A stretch of DNA of 64,000 nucleotides. It comes from an uncultured Clostridia bacterium (GTDB lineage: Bacteria > Bacillota > Clostridia > UMGS1810). How positions within the stretch are numbered: the stretch's first letter is position 1; the number at the start of each line of letters is the position of its first letter. The notes under the pieces are model-generated. The model was not told where the DNA came from and did not search any database. It saw nothing but the letters and a program-made list of their open reading frames with translations. A program made the translations under genes and the position numbers. The stretch spans positions 157,438 to 221,437 of the forward strand of contig CAKSPF010000004.1 of the NCBI GenBank assembly GCA_934481345.1, in the 5' to 3' direction. Below, piece after piece: positions 8,325 through 17,796 of this stretch.

Positions 8325-9084
8325 TTTCAAGTTCCTTTCTGATGTCATTGATGACAAACGCTATCGCACCGTGATCGTTGTCAACATCAGTAATTCTGTC
8401 TGCCGCTTTTTTGGCATCGTCCGAAGCATTTTTTACTGCGTAACCTATGTCCGCAGTTTCAAGCATGGTGATGTCGTTCTCATAATCGCCCACACACACC
8501 GTTTTTTTGATGCTCCGGTTTATGTTCTCGCGGATATATTGTATACATTCACCTTTGCCGCTGCCTTTTAAGAAAATTTCCACACCGGTTGCCCAACTGC
8601 GTGCAACCTTGAATTCATTACCGAAGACTCTGTTTAAAAAATCCCTTAATACAACAGCGCTTTGTGCGTCAGACGCTATTATTATGGATTTGCACACATC
8701 ACGGATTATCTCTCCGTCATAATCATAGCTTTCCACATCATCATTTACCTTGATGCAGTATATCTCGTTATCAAAATGCGAAAGCGCAGTATCCAGCAAA
8801 TTTTTCAGCTTATCTTTTTTCATTCGTGCGATAAAACGTACCTCATGTTTTTTCAGATCATATATCATATTGCCGTTTAAAGCGACCACACACTCGTCAA
8901 CCGTAAATATATCCGAATAACTGTATAAAAAGTCGGGATAACGTCCGGTGGCAACGGTGAAAAGTCCGCCCTCACTTTGAAAATACCGTATCGCTTCGGA
9001 ATTTTCATCAGAAACCTTTTTATCGGTACCGAGAAGCGTACCGTCAAGATCTGTCGCCAGAAGATAGCCTTCAAATATGCCCAT
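8317..9084 (-). CDS. Cof-type HAD-superfamily phosphatase
   Basis: The 255-residue haloacid dehalogenase phosphatase has motif I DLDGTLLGTD (Asp12 nucleophile, Asp14). Motif II is in VATGRYPDF, and motifs III/IV are a late Lys and GDYENDITMLE. A C2-type cap domain occupies the middle. This is the sugar-phosphate/flavin-phosphate class, and the substrate cannot be read from sequence. It starts 3 bases after the mrp stop, with AAGGAGC inside the mrp end, and overlaps ybaK by 8 bases. Confidence 0.85.
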   Translation of the reverse strand: MGIFEGYLLATDLDGTLLGTDKKVSDENSEAIRYFQSEGGLFTVATGRYPDFLYSYSDIFTVDECVVALNGNMIYDLKKHEVRFIARMKKDKLKNLLDTALSHFDNEIYCIKVNDDVESYDYDGEIIRDVCKSIIIASDAQSAVVLRDFLNRVFGNEFKVARSWATGVEIFLKGSGKGECIQYIRENINRSIKKTVCVGDYENDITMLETADIGYAVKNASDDAKKAADRITDVDNDHGAIAFVINDIRKELEND

Positions 9085-9087
9085 TCA

Positions 9088-9915
9088 TTACAGCTCCTTC
9101 TCGATTTTGTCGGCAAGACCGTCAAGCCAGTTTCCGTCAAACAGCTCTATAAGACCTGCATCCGTGCCCGAAGCAAGCTTCGGATCCATAGGAATTGCCG
9201 AAACGCTGTCTATGCTGTGCTCCTTTGCAATTTCATCAATATGGCTTTTTCCGTAAATATAGTGACGTTTTTTGCACTCGTCACACTCAAAGTAAGACAT
9301 GTTTTCCACAATTCCCAAAATCGGTATATTCATCATGTTTGCCATGTTTACCGCTTTTGTAACTATCATGGAAACCAGCTCCTGCGGTGACGTTACAATA
9401 ACTATACCGTCAACGGGAAGCGACTGGAATATCGTTAGCGGAACATCACCCGTTCCGGGCGGCATATCGACAAACATAAAATCAACATCCTCCCATATAA
9501 CGTCTGTCCAGAACTGTTTTACGGTTCCTGCGATTACAGGACCTCTCCAAACTACCGGGTCTGTTTCGTTTTCGAGCAAAAGGTTTATACTCATAACATC
9601 TATCCCGGTTTTCGTCGGCACGGGAATTAATCCGCGGTTGTCGGCATATGCTTTTTGCTTAATTCCGAATGCCTTCGGAATTGACGGGCCGGTTACGTCA
9701 GCGTCAAGAATTGCCGAATTGTAACCCTTTCTGTTCATAAGCACTGCAAGCATGGACGTAACCATAGATTTACCTACACCGCCCTTGCCGCTTACTATTC
9801 CTATAACTTTTTTAACGCTGCTTGCCGGATTAAGATTCTCAATCATGCTTTCCGGCTCGCGTGAACTGCAGTTTGATGAACATGAACTGCAATCATGCGT
9901 ACATTCTTCACTCAT
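9088..9915 (-). CDS. mrp: Mrp/NBP35-family iron-sulfur cluster carrier ATPase
   Basis: Mrp/ApbC proteins are deviant-Walker P-loop ATPases that carry and deliver Fe-S clusters. The 275-residue protein has a Cys-rich N terminus (CTHDCSSCSSNC) and the deviant P-loop SGKGGVGKS at about 42-50. DADVTGPSIPK and DMPPGTGDVPLT follow, and the C-terminal CxxC pair ECDECKK is the likely cluster ligand. The ATG at 9915 is favoured over an upstream codon by AGGGAGG 8 bases before it. It leads a three-gene operon from a strong promoter. Confidence 0.93.
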   Translation of the reverse strand: MSEECTHDCSSCSSNCSSREPESMIENLNPASSVKKVIGIVSGKGGVGKSMVTSMLAVLMNRKGYNSAILDADVTGPSIPKAFGIKQKAYADNRGLIPVPTKTGIDVMSINLLLENETDPVVWRGPVIAGTVKQFWTDVIWEDVDFMFVDMPPGTGDVPLTIFQSLPVDGIVIVTSPQELVSMIVTKAVNMANMMNIPILGIVENMSYFECDECKKRHYIYGKSHIDEIAKEHSIDSVSAIPMDPKLASGTDAGLIELFDGNWLDGLADKIEKEL

Positions 9916-9965
9916 TATATTATCCTCCCTGAATTTAATGCTCATTAATGTATATAACTTTATTT

Positions 9966-9994
9966 ATTATACCCATTATTTTTGATTATGTCAA
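9966..9994 (-). promoter_or_regulatory. promoter of the mrp operon
   Basis: On the minus strand TTGACA (9994-9989), 17-base spacer, TATAAT (9971-9966). This is a full consensus promoter. Confidence 0.85.
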
Positions 9995-10079
9995 ATAAAT
10001 AATTTTCATTTAAACATTGATTTTATTTGGATATAAGCATATACTTTTTATATAGTATTATGCACAGGAGAGATTTTTT

Positions 10080-11312
10080 TTGGAAAGAGTAATTCTGCAC
10101 AGTGATTTAAATAACTTTTACGCTTCGGTGGAATGTGTTTTAAATCCGGATTTGAAAAATGAATATATCGCCGTGTGCGGAAACGAGGAGGACAGGCACG
10201 GCATTGTGCTTGCCAAAAATCAGAAAGCAAAATCCTGCGGTGTAAAAACTGCCGAAACAATCCGAAGTGCAAAGCAAAAATGCCCTCAGCTTGTGATTGT
10301 AAGTCCGCATTTTGACGAATATGTCAAATACTCAAATATCGTAAGGCAGATTTACATGCAGTACACTGACATGATAGAGCCGTTCGGAATAGACGAATGC
10401 TGGCTTGACGTTACAGGCAGCCAAAGACTTTTCGGAAGCGGTGTAACCATTGCCGAAAAAATACGAAACGAAGTAAAGCAAAAAACAGGTCTTACGGTAT
10501 CTATCGGCGTTTCATTCAATAAAGTTTTCGCAAAACTCGGCAGCGACCTGAAAAAGCCCGATGCGGTTACAGAAATAAAGAGTACAGATTTTAAAGAAAA
10601 AATCTGGAATTTGCCGGCAAACAGCATTATCGGTATAGGAAATTCCACCTACGGAAAGCTAACAGGCTACGGAATACGGACAATCGGCGAGCTTGCGCGC
10701 ACACCGGTTGACTTTTTGAAAAGAAGATTCGGAAAAATGGGAACGGAACTGTGGAATTATGCAAACGGACTTGACGCTTCCGAAGTGACAAACTGCGCGC
10801 AAACCTACATCCCGAAAAGCATAAGCAAAGGATATACCCTTACAAGCGACCTTATAAACAATGAAGAGGTATGGAGGATAATTTTTTATCTGTGCAGCAG
10901 CATCGAGATTTCTCTGCGCTCCTATTCGCTTAAAGCAAATACAGTTTCGGTAACGGCAAAAAACAGCGACCTTATAAAGAAAACATTTCAGACGCATCTT
11001 GACTGTTCCGAAAATAAAGCATATGAAATTGCAAAAAAGGCATTTGAGATTTTTAAAAGCCAATACACATGGGAAAGAAACGTCCGTTCCGTAACTGTCT
11101 GCGTTTCAAATTTGTGCGGTGACGACGGAAACGTGCAGATGAACTTTTTCTCAGACAATGCAGAAAATCAAAAACGTGAAAAAGCTGCCGAAACGGCATA
11201 CGAAATAAATAAAAAATACGGCAAAAATTCGGTAACCTATGCTTCTCTTCTATGCGATATGAAACTTCCGAAAAACGCTGAAACTAAATTTATGAACAAA
11301 GGTATAAAATAA
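10080..11312 (+). CDS. dinB: Y-family DNA polymerase IV (DinB type)
   Basis: Translesion DNA polymerase. The 410-residue protein opens with HSDLNNFYASVE (metal Asp9 and the steric-gate region) and has the catalytic DECWLDVT (Asp105, Glu106). Further on are SIGVSFNKVFAKLGSDLKKPDA, a helix-hairpin-helix segment (TYGKLTGYGIRTIGELA) and the little-finger domain. The start is a TTG at 10080, with CAGGAG about 9 bases upstream. No lexA or SOS box was found near it. It runs towards pyk with a hairpin between them. Confidence 0.92.
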   Translation: MERVILHSDLNNFYASVECVLNPDLKNEYIAVCGNEEDRHGIVLAKNQKAKSCGVKTAETIRSAKQKCPQLVIVSPHFDEYVKYSNIVRQIYMQYTDMIEPFGIDECWLDVTGSQRLFGSGVTIAEKIRNEVKQKTGLTVSIGVSFNKVFAKLGSDLKKPDAVTEIKSTDFKEKIWNLPANSIIGIGNSTYGKLTGYGIRTIGELARTPVDFLKRRFGKMGTELWNYANGLDASEVTNCAQTYIPKSISKGYTLTSDLINNEEVWRIIFYLCSSIEISLRSYSLKANTVSVTAKNSDLIKKTFQTHLDCSENKAYEIAKKAFEIFKSQYTWERNVRSVTVCVSNLCGDDGNVQMNFFSDNAENQKREKAAETAYEINKKYGKNSVTYASLLCDMKLPKNAETKFMNKGIK

Positions 11313-11358
11313 AAAATTCTCCGCAATCTAATTATATATGACAGGCGGAGGTTTTTTT
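11311..11358 (+). terminator. terminator-like hairpin overlapping the pyk ribosome site
   Basis: CTCCGC (11319-11324) can pair with GCGGAG (11345-11350), flanked by an A tract on the left and a T7 run on the right, with a 20-base loop. The right arm contains the GGAGG Shine-Dalgarno of pyk, so the structure could terminate dinB transcripts or mask pyk translation. Confidence 0.4.
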
Positions 11359-11360
11359 AT

Positions 11361-12776
11361 ATGAGAAAAACAAAAATTATATGTACTCTCGGACCGGCAA
11401 CAGATGATGAAAAGGTTCTTGTTGATATGATAAAAAACGGAATGAATGTTGCAAGAATGAACTTTTCGCACAGCACCCTCGAAGAACACCAAAAACGGAT
11501 AGACACAATAAAAAAATTAAGAAAAGAGCTTAACTGCCCTCTTGCAATAATGCTTGATACCAAAGGTCCCGAAATACGGATAGGAACATTCAAAAATGAA
11601 CGGGTATTTCTCAGACCGGGCCAAAGATTTACACTCAGCACCGATAATATCGAGGGTGATGAGTATTCCGTAAGCGTTACATTTGATAAATTGCCTCAGT
11701 GCGTAAAAAAAGGCGACAGGCTTCTTTTTAATGACGGACACATAGAATCCGTAGTAGAAGAAAGTGCGCCGAAGGCAGTTACCGTAATAATCAAAAACGG
11801 AGGTTATCTGAGCAACCGCAAAAGTATAAATCTCCCCGATTCCAAAACCGATATGCCGTATATGAACGATGCCGATAAATCGGATATAAATTTCGGAATA
11901 AAAAATGATGTTGACTACATTGCAGCTTCATTTGTACGCTGCGCCGATGATGTAAACGAGCTTAAAAAGTATATAAAATCAATAGAACCGGACTGCAAAG
12001 TAAGAATTATATCAAAAATCGAAAGCGAAGACGGCGTTAAAAATATATCTGAAATAATAGACGCATCGGACGGCGTTATGATAGCACGGGGCGACATGGG
12101 CGTTGAAATAGAAATCGAGCGTCTGCCCGAAATTCAAAAAGAAATAATCCGCAAATGCCTGGGAAGAGGAAAAATATCCATAACAGCGACACAAATGCTT
12201 GAATCCATGATAAACAACCCCAGACCGACGCGCGCAGAGGTTACGGATATTGCAAATGCAATTTATGACGGCACAAGCGCCATAATGCTCTCCGGCGAAA
12301 CGGCAGCCGGCAAATATCCGGCGCAAAGTGTTGCCACAATGGCAAAAATCGCCCAGACTACAGAAAATTCCATAAACTACAAACGGAGATTTTTGAACGC
12401 GAAATATACCAAAGATTCCATAACCGACGCTATAAGCCATGCGACACTCACCACGGCAATGGATTTGAATGCGTCGGCAATAATACCCGTTACTCAGTCC
12501 GGCCACACGGCATATTCAATATCCGGCTACCGGCCGTTCTGCCCTATTATAGCGGCTACTCCCTACGATAAGGTTTATAATCAGCTTGCGCTTTCATGGG
12601 GAGTTACACCCGTTATGAACAAAAAATGCGACCTCATTGACGATATGTTCAAAAATGCGCTTTCGGGAGCACAGTCCAAAGGCTATGTAGATTGCGGTGA
12701 GCTCGTTGTCGCCACCGGCAACTCCGCGCTTTCCGGCAGCGGAACTACCAACGTTCTGAGAGTGCATAGGGTTTAG
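11361..12776 (+). CDS. pyk: pyruvate kinase
   Basis: Last ATP-forming step of glycolysis, phosphoenolpyruvate to pyruvate. The 471-residue protein has MNFSHS, LDTKGPEIR (substrate and ADP binding), a small B domain, ISKIESEDG with the catalytic Lys, ARGDMGVE and TATQMLESMI. It ends at the regulatory C domain (GSGTTNVLRVHRV) and lacks the extra PEP-utilising domain that extends many Bacillus enzymes to about 585 residues. GCGGAGG is 5-10 bases before the ATG, inside the hairpin described separately. Confidence 0.97.
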   Translation: MRKTKIICTLGPATDDEKVLVDMIKNGMNVARMNFSHSTLEEHQKRIDTIKKLRKELNCPLAIMLDTKGPEIRIGTFKNERVFLRPGQRFTLSTDNIEGDEYSVSVTFDKLPQCVKKGDRLLFNDGHIESVVEESAPKAVTVIIKNGGYLSNRKSINLPDSKTDMPYMNDADKSDINFGIKNDVDYIAASFVRCADDVNELKKYIKSIEPDCKVRIISKIESEDGVKNISEIIDASDGVMIARGDMGVEIEIERLPEIQKEIIRKCLGRGKISITATQMLESMINNPRPTRAEVTDIANAIYDGTSAIMLSGETAAGKYPAQSVATMAKIAQTTENSINYKRRFLNAKYTKDSITDAISHATLTTAMDLNASAIIPVTQSGHTAYSISGYRPFCPIIAATPYDKVYNQLALSWGVTPVMNKKCDLIDDMFKNALSGAQSKGYVDCGELVVATGNSALSGSGTTNVLRVHRV

Positions 12777-12788
12777 ACAAAAATTATG

Positions 12789-12823
12789 AAAAACACACTG
12801 CAAAAATTGCAGTGTGTTTTTTT
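12789..12823. terminator. bidirectional terminator between pyk and parC
   Basis: AAAAACACACTGCAA pairs with TTGCAGTGTGTTTTT around a 3-base loop, with T runs on both strands. Confidence 0.88.
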
Positions 12824-12824
12824 G

Positions 12825-14999
12825 TCAGAATAATGATGTCTGGCTGCTGTCGTCATTATCCTCATCTTTAAGATAATATCCGGCTGCCGGAATATTTTTT
12901 GCCCGGTAATAATCGGGATTTTTAAGATTTGCTTCACTTAAAAATTTCACTTTATGCAGCGTGCTTTTCTTTTTAAGATTCATAACTATGACGCCCTGCG
13001 TATCCCTCGTTGTTTTTGCCTGAAGAACCGAAGTGTTGAACACAACCACCTTGTCCAGATTCGTATAAAGCGCTATGTCCGCGTCCTCTGTAAGATACTT
13101 GACGTCAACAAGCGGAAATTTGCCGCAGTATGCGTTAATCAGCTTTTTGCGGTTTGTTTTTGTTTCATAGCTGTTAAATGCTACCTTTGCGGCTCTGCCG
13201 TTTTCAAATGTGTACAGAATGTTTCCGGAGTAGTCAAGCGTCGGAATGATATATATAATCTGCTCGTCCGGTTCCATTTCTATTATATTCGGCAGAAAGT
13301 GCCCCCACTCGCTCGCCTTGCAGTCCGCAACATCATAAAGCTTCAGCTTGTAAGCGTTGCACTTGTTGCTTATAAGCACCAGATCGCTCAGATTCGTTGC
13401 GTCCCACTCGCATATCATTTCAGCGCCCTCCTTCATCTTCTGCGCGCCGCTGGAACGCAGTGAAACATGCGATATTTTTTTAAGGTAATTGTTTGAGGTT
13501 AAAAATACCTTTAAGTTATAATCCTCAATAGTGTCGGTATATGTGTATTCCTCGGTTTCGGACTCGTCTATGATTGACGTTCTGCGGTCTGCGCCGTATT
13601 TTTTCATTACTTCCTTGAGCTCGGATATAATGATTTTTTTAACTTCGTTTTCGTCCTTAATTACCTTGTCAAGTCTGTCCAGCTCGTCTGCAAGATCGTC
13701 TATGTCGCCCAAACGGTTTAAAATGTACTGCTTGTTTAAGTTACGCAGCTTGATGTCTGCAACGTATTCTGCCTGAATTTCGTCTATGCCGAAGCCTGAC
13801 ATAAGGTTCGGAACAACGTCCTCGTCTTTTTCGGTTTTTCTTATTATCTCGATTGCTTTATCTATATCAAGAAGTATTTTTTTAAGACCTTCAAGCAGGT
13901 GCAGCTTGTGTGTAAGCTTGTTTATGTCATATTTTGTTTTGCGTATAATGCAGTTTATGCGGAATTTGCTCCACTTTTCCAGTATTTCACGCACACCCAT
14001 AACCTTCGGTGTGTTTCCGTCAAGGATGTTGAAGTTGCAGCTGAAGCTGTCCTCCAGCGGAGTCATTTTATACAGCTTTTTAATAAGATTGTCCGGATCC
14101 GAGCTTTTCTTAATATCAAGCGTTATTTTCAGACCTTTTAAATCCGTTTCATCGCGTATATCGGTTATGTCGCGTATCTTTCCGCCTTTTATAAGTTCCA
14201 CAATCTTGTCAATTATTGCCTCGGCAGTTGTGCTGTAAGGAATTTCATATATCTCTATGCAGCTGTTTTTCTTGTCATAGCGGTATCTGCTGCGTACCTT
14301 AAAGCTTCCCTTGCCCGTTTCATAAATCTGCTTTATCGCGTCGCGGTTGAATATAAGCTCTCCGCCCGTGGTGAAATCCGGTGCAAGAAGAGTTTCGGAA
14401 ATATCGCAGTTTTTATTTTTCAAATATGCAATCGTGGTTTTGCATACTTCGTTCAGATTGAAAGAGCATATGCAGTTTGCCATACCTACCGCAATACCCT
14501 GATTTGGATTTACAAGTATATTCGGAAACGTTACGGGCAAAAGCGTCGGTTCCTTCAGAGTTCCGTCATAATTATCCGTAAAATCAACCGTGTTTTTATC
14601 TATATCACGAAAAAGCTCCTTGCTTATTTCATCAAGCTTAACCTCGGTATAACGGGACGCAGCATACGCCATATCCCTCGAATAATGCTTTGCAAAATTT
14701 CCCTTGGAGTCCACAAAAGGATGCAAAAGAGAGTCGTTACCCTTTGTAAGACGTACCATGGTATCATAAATAGCCTGGTCGCCGTGCGGATTGAGTTTCA
14801 TTGTCTGTCCCACTACATTTGCCGACTTTGTGCGGTTTCCCGTGAGCAGATTCATCTTGTACATGGTATACAAAAGCTTCCTGTGCGACGGCTTAAATCC
14901 GTCTATCTCCGGCAGCGCACGCGATATTATTACGCTCATTGCATACGGCATATAATTTTCTTTCAGTGTATCTGTAATATTCTGATTGAAACTAAACAT
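12825..14999 (-). CDS. parC: type IIA topoisomerase A subunit (topoisomerase IV-like)
   Basis: DNA-cleaving subunit of an ATP-dependent type II topoisomerase. The 724-residue protein has YMPYAMSVIISRALPEIDGFKPSHRK split over the winged-helix start and the catalytic tyrosine in AASRYTEV (Tyr117). The quinolone region reads NPHGDQAIYD (70-79), with Gln75 where gyrase has Ser83. The C-terminal third shows no QRRGGKG-type GyrA box, so decatenation rather than supercoiling is expected. It follows parE by 15 bases. It is divergent from textbook ParC and could be a lineage-specific paralogue; a true gyrase is expected elsewhere. Confidence 0.85.
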   Translation of the reverse strand: MFSFNQNITDTLKENYMPYAMSVIISRALPEIDGFKPSHRKLLYTMYKMNLLTGNRTKSANVVGQTMKLNPHGDQAIYDTMVRLTKGNDSLLHPFVDSKGNFAKHYSRDMAYAASRYTEVKLDEISKELFRDIDKNTVDFTDNYDGTLKEPTLLPVTFPNILVNPNQGIAVGMANCICSFNLNEVCKTTIAYLKNKNCDISETLLAPDFTTGGELIFNRDAIKQIYETGKGSFKVRSRYRYDKKNSCIEIYEIPYSTTAEAIIDKIVELIKGGKIRDITDIRDETDLKGLKITLDIKKSSDPDNLIKKLYKMTPLEDSFSCNFNILDGNTPKVMGVREILEKWSKFRINCIIRKTKYDINKLTHKLHLLEGLKKILLDIDKAIEIIRKTEKDEDVVPNLMSGFGIDEIQAEYVADIKLRNLNKQYILNRLGDIDDLADELDRLDKVIKDENEVKKIIISELKEVMKKYGADRRTSIIDESETEEYTYTDTIEDYNLKVFLTSNNYLKKISHVSLRSSGAQKMKEGAEMICEWDATNLSDLVLISNKCNAYKLKLYDVADCKASEWGHFLPNIIEMEPDEQIIYIIPTLDYSGNILYTFENGRAAKVAFNSYETKTNRKKLINAYCGKFPLVDVKYLTEDADIALYTNLDKVVVFNTSVLQAKTTRDTQGVIVMNLKKKSTLHKVKFLSEANLKNPDYYRAKNIPAAGYYLKDEDNDDSSQTSLF

Positions 15000-15014
15000 T
15001 TTCCGTGCACCCCC

Positions 15015-17000
15015 TTAGCTTAAATCCAGCATGTCCAGATAAAGATGTCCGTTTTCGGCGATATACTTCTTTCTGTCGGCAAGGTTATCGCCCAAAAGCA
15101 AATCAAACATTTCCGAAGTAGGTTCTATATCCTCGCTCTGAACCTTTATAAGTCTGCGTGTTTCGGGATTCATGGTTGTTTCCCACATCATTTCCGGCTC
15201 GTTTTCACCAAGTCCCTTTGAACGCTGAACGGTATATTTGGTATTTTTAAGTTTAGCAGTTATTTCTGCCTTTTCCTTTTCCGTATATGCAAAGTAAGTA
15301 TCGTTTTTCGCAGTTATTTCAAACAGCGGAGATTCCGCAATGTAAACCTTGCCTTCGCGTATAAGCGTGGGAACAAGCCGATAGAGCATGGCGAGTATCA
15401 GCGTGCGTATCTGAAATCCGTCCACGTCGGCATCTGTACAGATTATTATTTTATCCCATCTTAAATTTGCCATGTCAAAGGTGTTTATGTTTTTGTTGTG
15501 CTTCGTATTTATTTCCACACCGCAGCCGAGAACTCTCAGAAGGTCTACTATTATATCGCTTTTGAAAATCTTCTCATAATCCGATTTCAGGCAGTTTAAT
15601 ATCTTACCTCTTACCGGCATTATAGCCTGAAATTCCGAATCCCTGCCAAGCTTGCAGGAGCCGAGAGCCGAATCACCCTCAACAATGTATATTTCTCTTT
15701 TGGAAATATCCTTTGTGCGGCAGTCTACAAATTTTTCTACCCTGTTTGTTATGTCTACGGAGCTGCTCAGTTTTTTTGCTATATTAATTCTCGCCTTTTC
15801 CGCATGTTCGCGGCTTCGCTTGTTAATAAGCACCTGATTTGCAATTTTGTCCGCCTCAACCTTATTTTCTATAAAATAAAATTCAAGCTCGTGCCTTAAC
15901 CACTCTATCATTGCTTCTGTAATAAACTTGTTGTTTATTGCTTTTTTGGTCTGGTTTTCATAGCTCGTCATTGTAGAAAAAGAATTTGAAACCAAAATAA
16001 GGCAGTCCCTTACGTCCGCAAAATTAATTTTAGACTCATTTTTAGTATATTTGCTGTTATTTTTAAGGTATTGGTCTATTGTGTATACGAACGCATTGCT
16101 TACCGCCTTGTCCGGCGAGCCGCCATGCTCCAGATAGCTGGAATTGTGATAATATTCCAAAAGACTTGATTTATTTGAAAAACAAAATGCAACCGAAAGC
16201 TTTACCTTATATTCCGGTTTATCCTCTCTGTCGCGTCCTTTGCGCTCACACTCGATATACTTTATGTCGGTAAAGCCCTCGCCGTTTTCAATCTCTTTTA
16301 CATAATCAACTATACCGTTTTCGTAGAGAAAATCTTTTTCTTCAAATTCGCCCTTTGAAATTTCGTTTCTGAATTTAAAGCAAAGACCTTTGTTTACAAT
16401 AGCCTGTTTTTTAAGTATTCCTTCATAGTATTCCGCGGAAATGTTAATATCAGTGAAAACGTCCAGATCGGGACGCCATTTTATTCTTGTGCCCGTGTGG
16501 CGGTGTCTGAACTGTTCCTTTGTAAGTCCGCCCACATTCTCGCCTTTTTCAAAGTGCAGACTGTACTTATAACCGTCACGCAGAACCGTAACGTCCATAT
16601 ATTCCGAAGCATACTGCGTTGCACAGGCGCCCAGACCGTTTAATCCAAGGCTGTATTCGTAGTTTTCACCGTCATTGTTTTTGTACTTTCCGCCGGCATA
16701 CAGCTCACAAAACACAAGCTCCCAGTTATATTTTTCCTCAATAGGGTTGTAGTCCACGGGCACGCCTCTGCCGTAATCGTTTATTTCTATGGATTTATCC
16801 ATATATCTTGTTACTTCTATTATGCTGCCGTGTCCTTCCCTTGCTTCATCTATAGAATTTGACAGTATCTCAAACATTGCATGCTGACAGCCCTCCAGAC
16901 CGTCCGAACCGAAAATTACAGCAGGCTTTAACCTTACTCTGTCAGCTCCTTTAAGCATGGAAATACTTTCGTTATCATACTTTTTTCCGTTTTGTGCCAT
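15015..17000 (-). CDS. parE: type IIA topoisomerase B subunit (topoisomerase IV-like)
   Basis: ATPase and Toprim subunit partnering the downstream A subunit. The 661-residue protein has the GHKL ATPase motifs EILSNSIDEAREG, DYGRGVPVDYNP and GLNGLGACATQYAS. The Toprim domain contains EGDSALGSCKLGRD and DADVDGFQIRTL. These depart from the usual EGDSAGGSAKQGRD and DADVDGSHIRTL, though the acidic metal residues are kept. The ATG at 17000 is preceded by AGAGGTG; a 10-codon extension lacks a site. A consensus-like promoter lies upstream, divergent from recR. Confidence 0.87.
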   Translation of the reverse strand: MAQNGKKYDNESISMLKGADRVRLKPAVIFGSDGLEGCQHAMFEILSNSIDEAREGHGSIIEVTRYMDKSIEINDYGRGVPVDYNPIEEKYNWELVFCELYAGGKYKNNDGENYEYSLGLNGLGACATQYASEYMDVTVLRDGYKYSLHFEKGENVGGLTKEQFRHRHTGTRIKWRPDLDVFTDINISAEYYEGILKKQAIVNKGLCFKFRNEISKGEFEEKDFLYENGIVDYVKEIENGEGFTDIKYIECERKGRDREDKPEYKVKLSVAFCFSNKSSLLEYYHNSSYLEHGGSPDKAVSNAFVYTIDQYLKNNSKYTKNESKINFADVRDCLILVSNSFSTMTSYENQTKKAINNKFITEAMIEWLRHELEFYFIENKVEADKIANQVLINKRSREHAEKARINIAKKLSSSVDITNRVEKFVDCRTKDISKREIYIVEGDSALGSCKLGRDSEFQAIMPVRGKILNCLKSDYEKIFKSDIIVDLLRVLGCGVEINTKHNKNINTFDMANLRWDKIIICTDADVDGFQIRTLILAMLYRLVPTLIREGKVYIAESPLFEITAKNDTYFAYTEKEKAEITAKLKNTKYTVQRSKGLGENEPEMMWETTMNPETRRLIKVQSEDIEPTSEMFDLLLGDNLADRKKYIAENGHLYLDMLDLS

Positions 17001-17034
17001 CTGTTTCACCTCTACATATTGTGCATACATTATT

Positions 17035-17063
17035 ACATTACACTATTTACGGGATATTGTCAA
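17035..17063 (-). promoter_or_regulatory. promoter of parE-parC
   Basis: TTGACA (17063-17058), 17-base spacer, TAATGT (17040-17035) on the minus strand. Confidence 0.65.
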
Positions 17064-17098
17064 GAATAAAACGGCACAAAAATATCTCATTTTATTTA

Positions 17099-17127
17099 TT
17101 GCAAAGATTTTTTTATTGTGATACAAT
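17099..17127 (+). promoter_or_regulatory. promoter of recR
   Basis: TTGCAA (17099-17104), 17-base spacer, TACAAT (17122-17127), 34 bases before the recR ATG. Confidence 0.65.
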
Positions 17128-17160
17128 TAATTTATTATATCAGTTGTACGGAGGTTTAAA

Positions 17161-17757
17161 ATGCTGTATACATCATCATTTTCAAAGCTTATAGACGTGT
17201 TCCGCAAAATGCCCGGAGTCGGCAGCAAAAGCGCGGTAAGAATGGCTTATTATATTTTGTCGCTTTCCGATGAAGAAACAAAAGAAATCACAGATGCGAT
17301 TTTGAATGCCAAAAGCAAGATTCACTACTGCTCGATATGCCAGAATATCACCGAAACGGACCCTTGTGAAATATGCTCCAATCCGAGGCGCGACAACAGC
17401 ATACTATGCATAATGGACAAACCGAAAGACGTTGTGGCGCTTGAAAAAACCCGTGAATATTTCGGCATGTATCATGTTCTGCACGGTTCTATTTCGCCAA
17501 TGGACGGCATAGGCCCCGATGACCTTAAAATAAAAGAACTTATACAGAGAATTGCAAACGGTAATTTCAAAGAGGTAATAATGGCAAACAACCCCAGCAT
17601 AGAGGGAGAAGCAACGGCAATGTATATATCCAAGCTTATAAAACCGTTCGGCGTAAAGGTGAGCCGCATAGCATACGGTATACCTGTCGGCGGCGATCTC
17701 GAATATGCAGATCAGATTACCCTTGCCAAAGCAATAGAGGGACGGCGCGAAATATAA
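17161..17757 (+). CDS. recR: recombination mediator RecR
   Basis: RecR works with RecF/RecO to load RecA on gapped DNA. The 198-residue length is typical. There is an N-terminal helix-hairpin-helix (FRKMPGVGSKSAVRMA), then a four-cysteine zinc finger at Cys57, Cys60, Cys69 and Cys72. The Toprim domain begins at SILCIMDKPKDVVALEKT, and the C-terminal Walker-like GIPVGGDLEYADQITL is present. ACGGAGG precedes the ATG. The usual partners dnaX and ybaB are not adjacent; it is transcribed alone between its own promoter and a terminator. Confidence 0.95.
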   Translation: MLYTSSFSKLIDVFRKMPGVGSKSAVRMAYYILSLSDEETKEITDAILNAKSKIHYCSICQNITETDPCEICSNPRRDNSILCIMDKPKDVVALEKTREYFGMYHVLHGSISPMDGIGPDDLKIKELIQRIANGNFKEVIMANNPSIEGEATAMYISKLIKPFGVKVSRIAYGIPVGGDLEYADQITLAKAIEGRREI

Positions 17758-17762
17758 CACAC

Positions 17763-17796
17763 AAAAAAGTGATGCCTGTACGGCATCACTTTTTTA
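17763..17796. terminator. terminator between recR and the his operon tail
   Basis: AAAAAAGTGATGCC (17763-17776) pairs with GGCATCACTTTTTT (17782-17795). The stop codon of the convergent SGNH gene lies inside the right arm, so it can serve recR and possibly the opposite strand. Confidence 0.85.
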
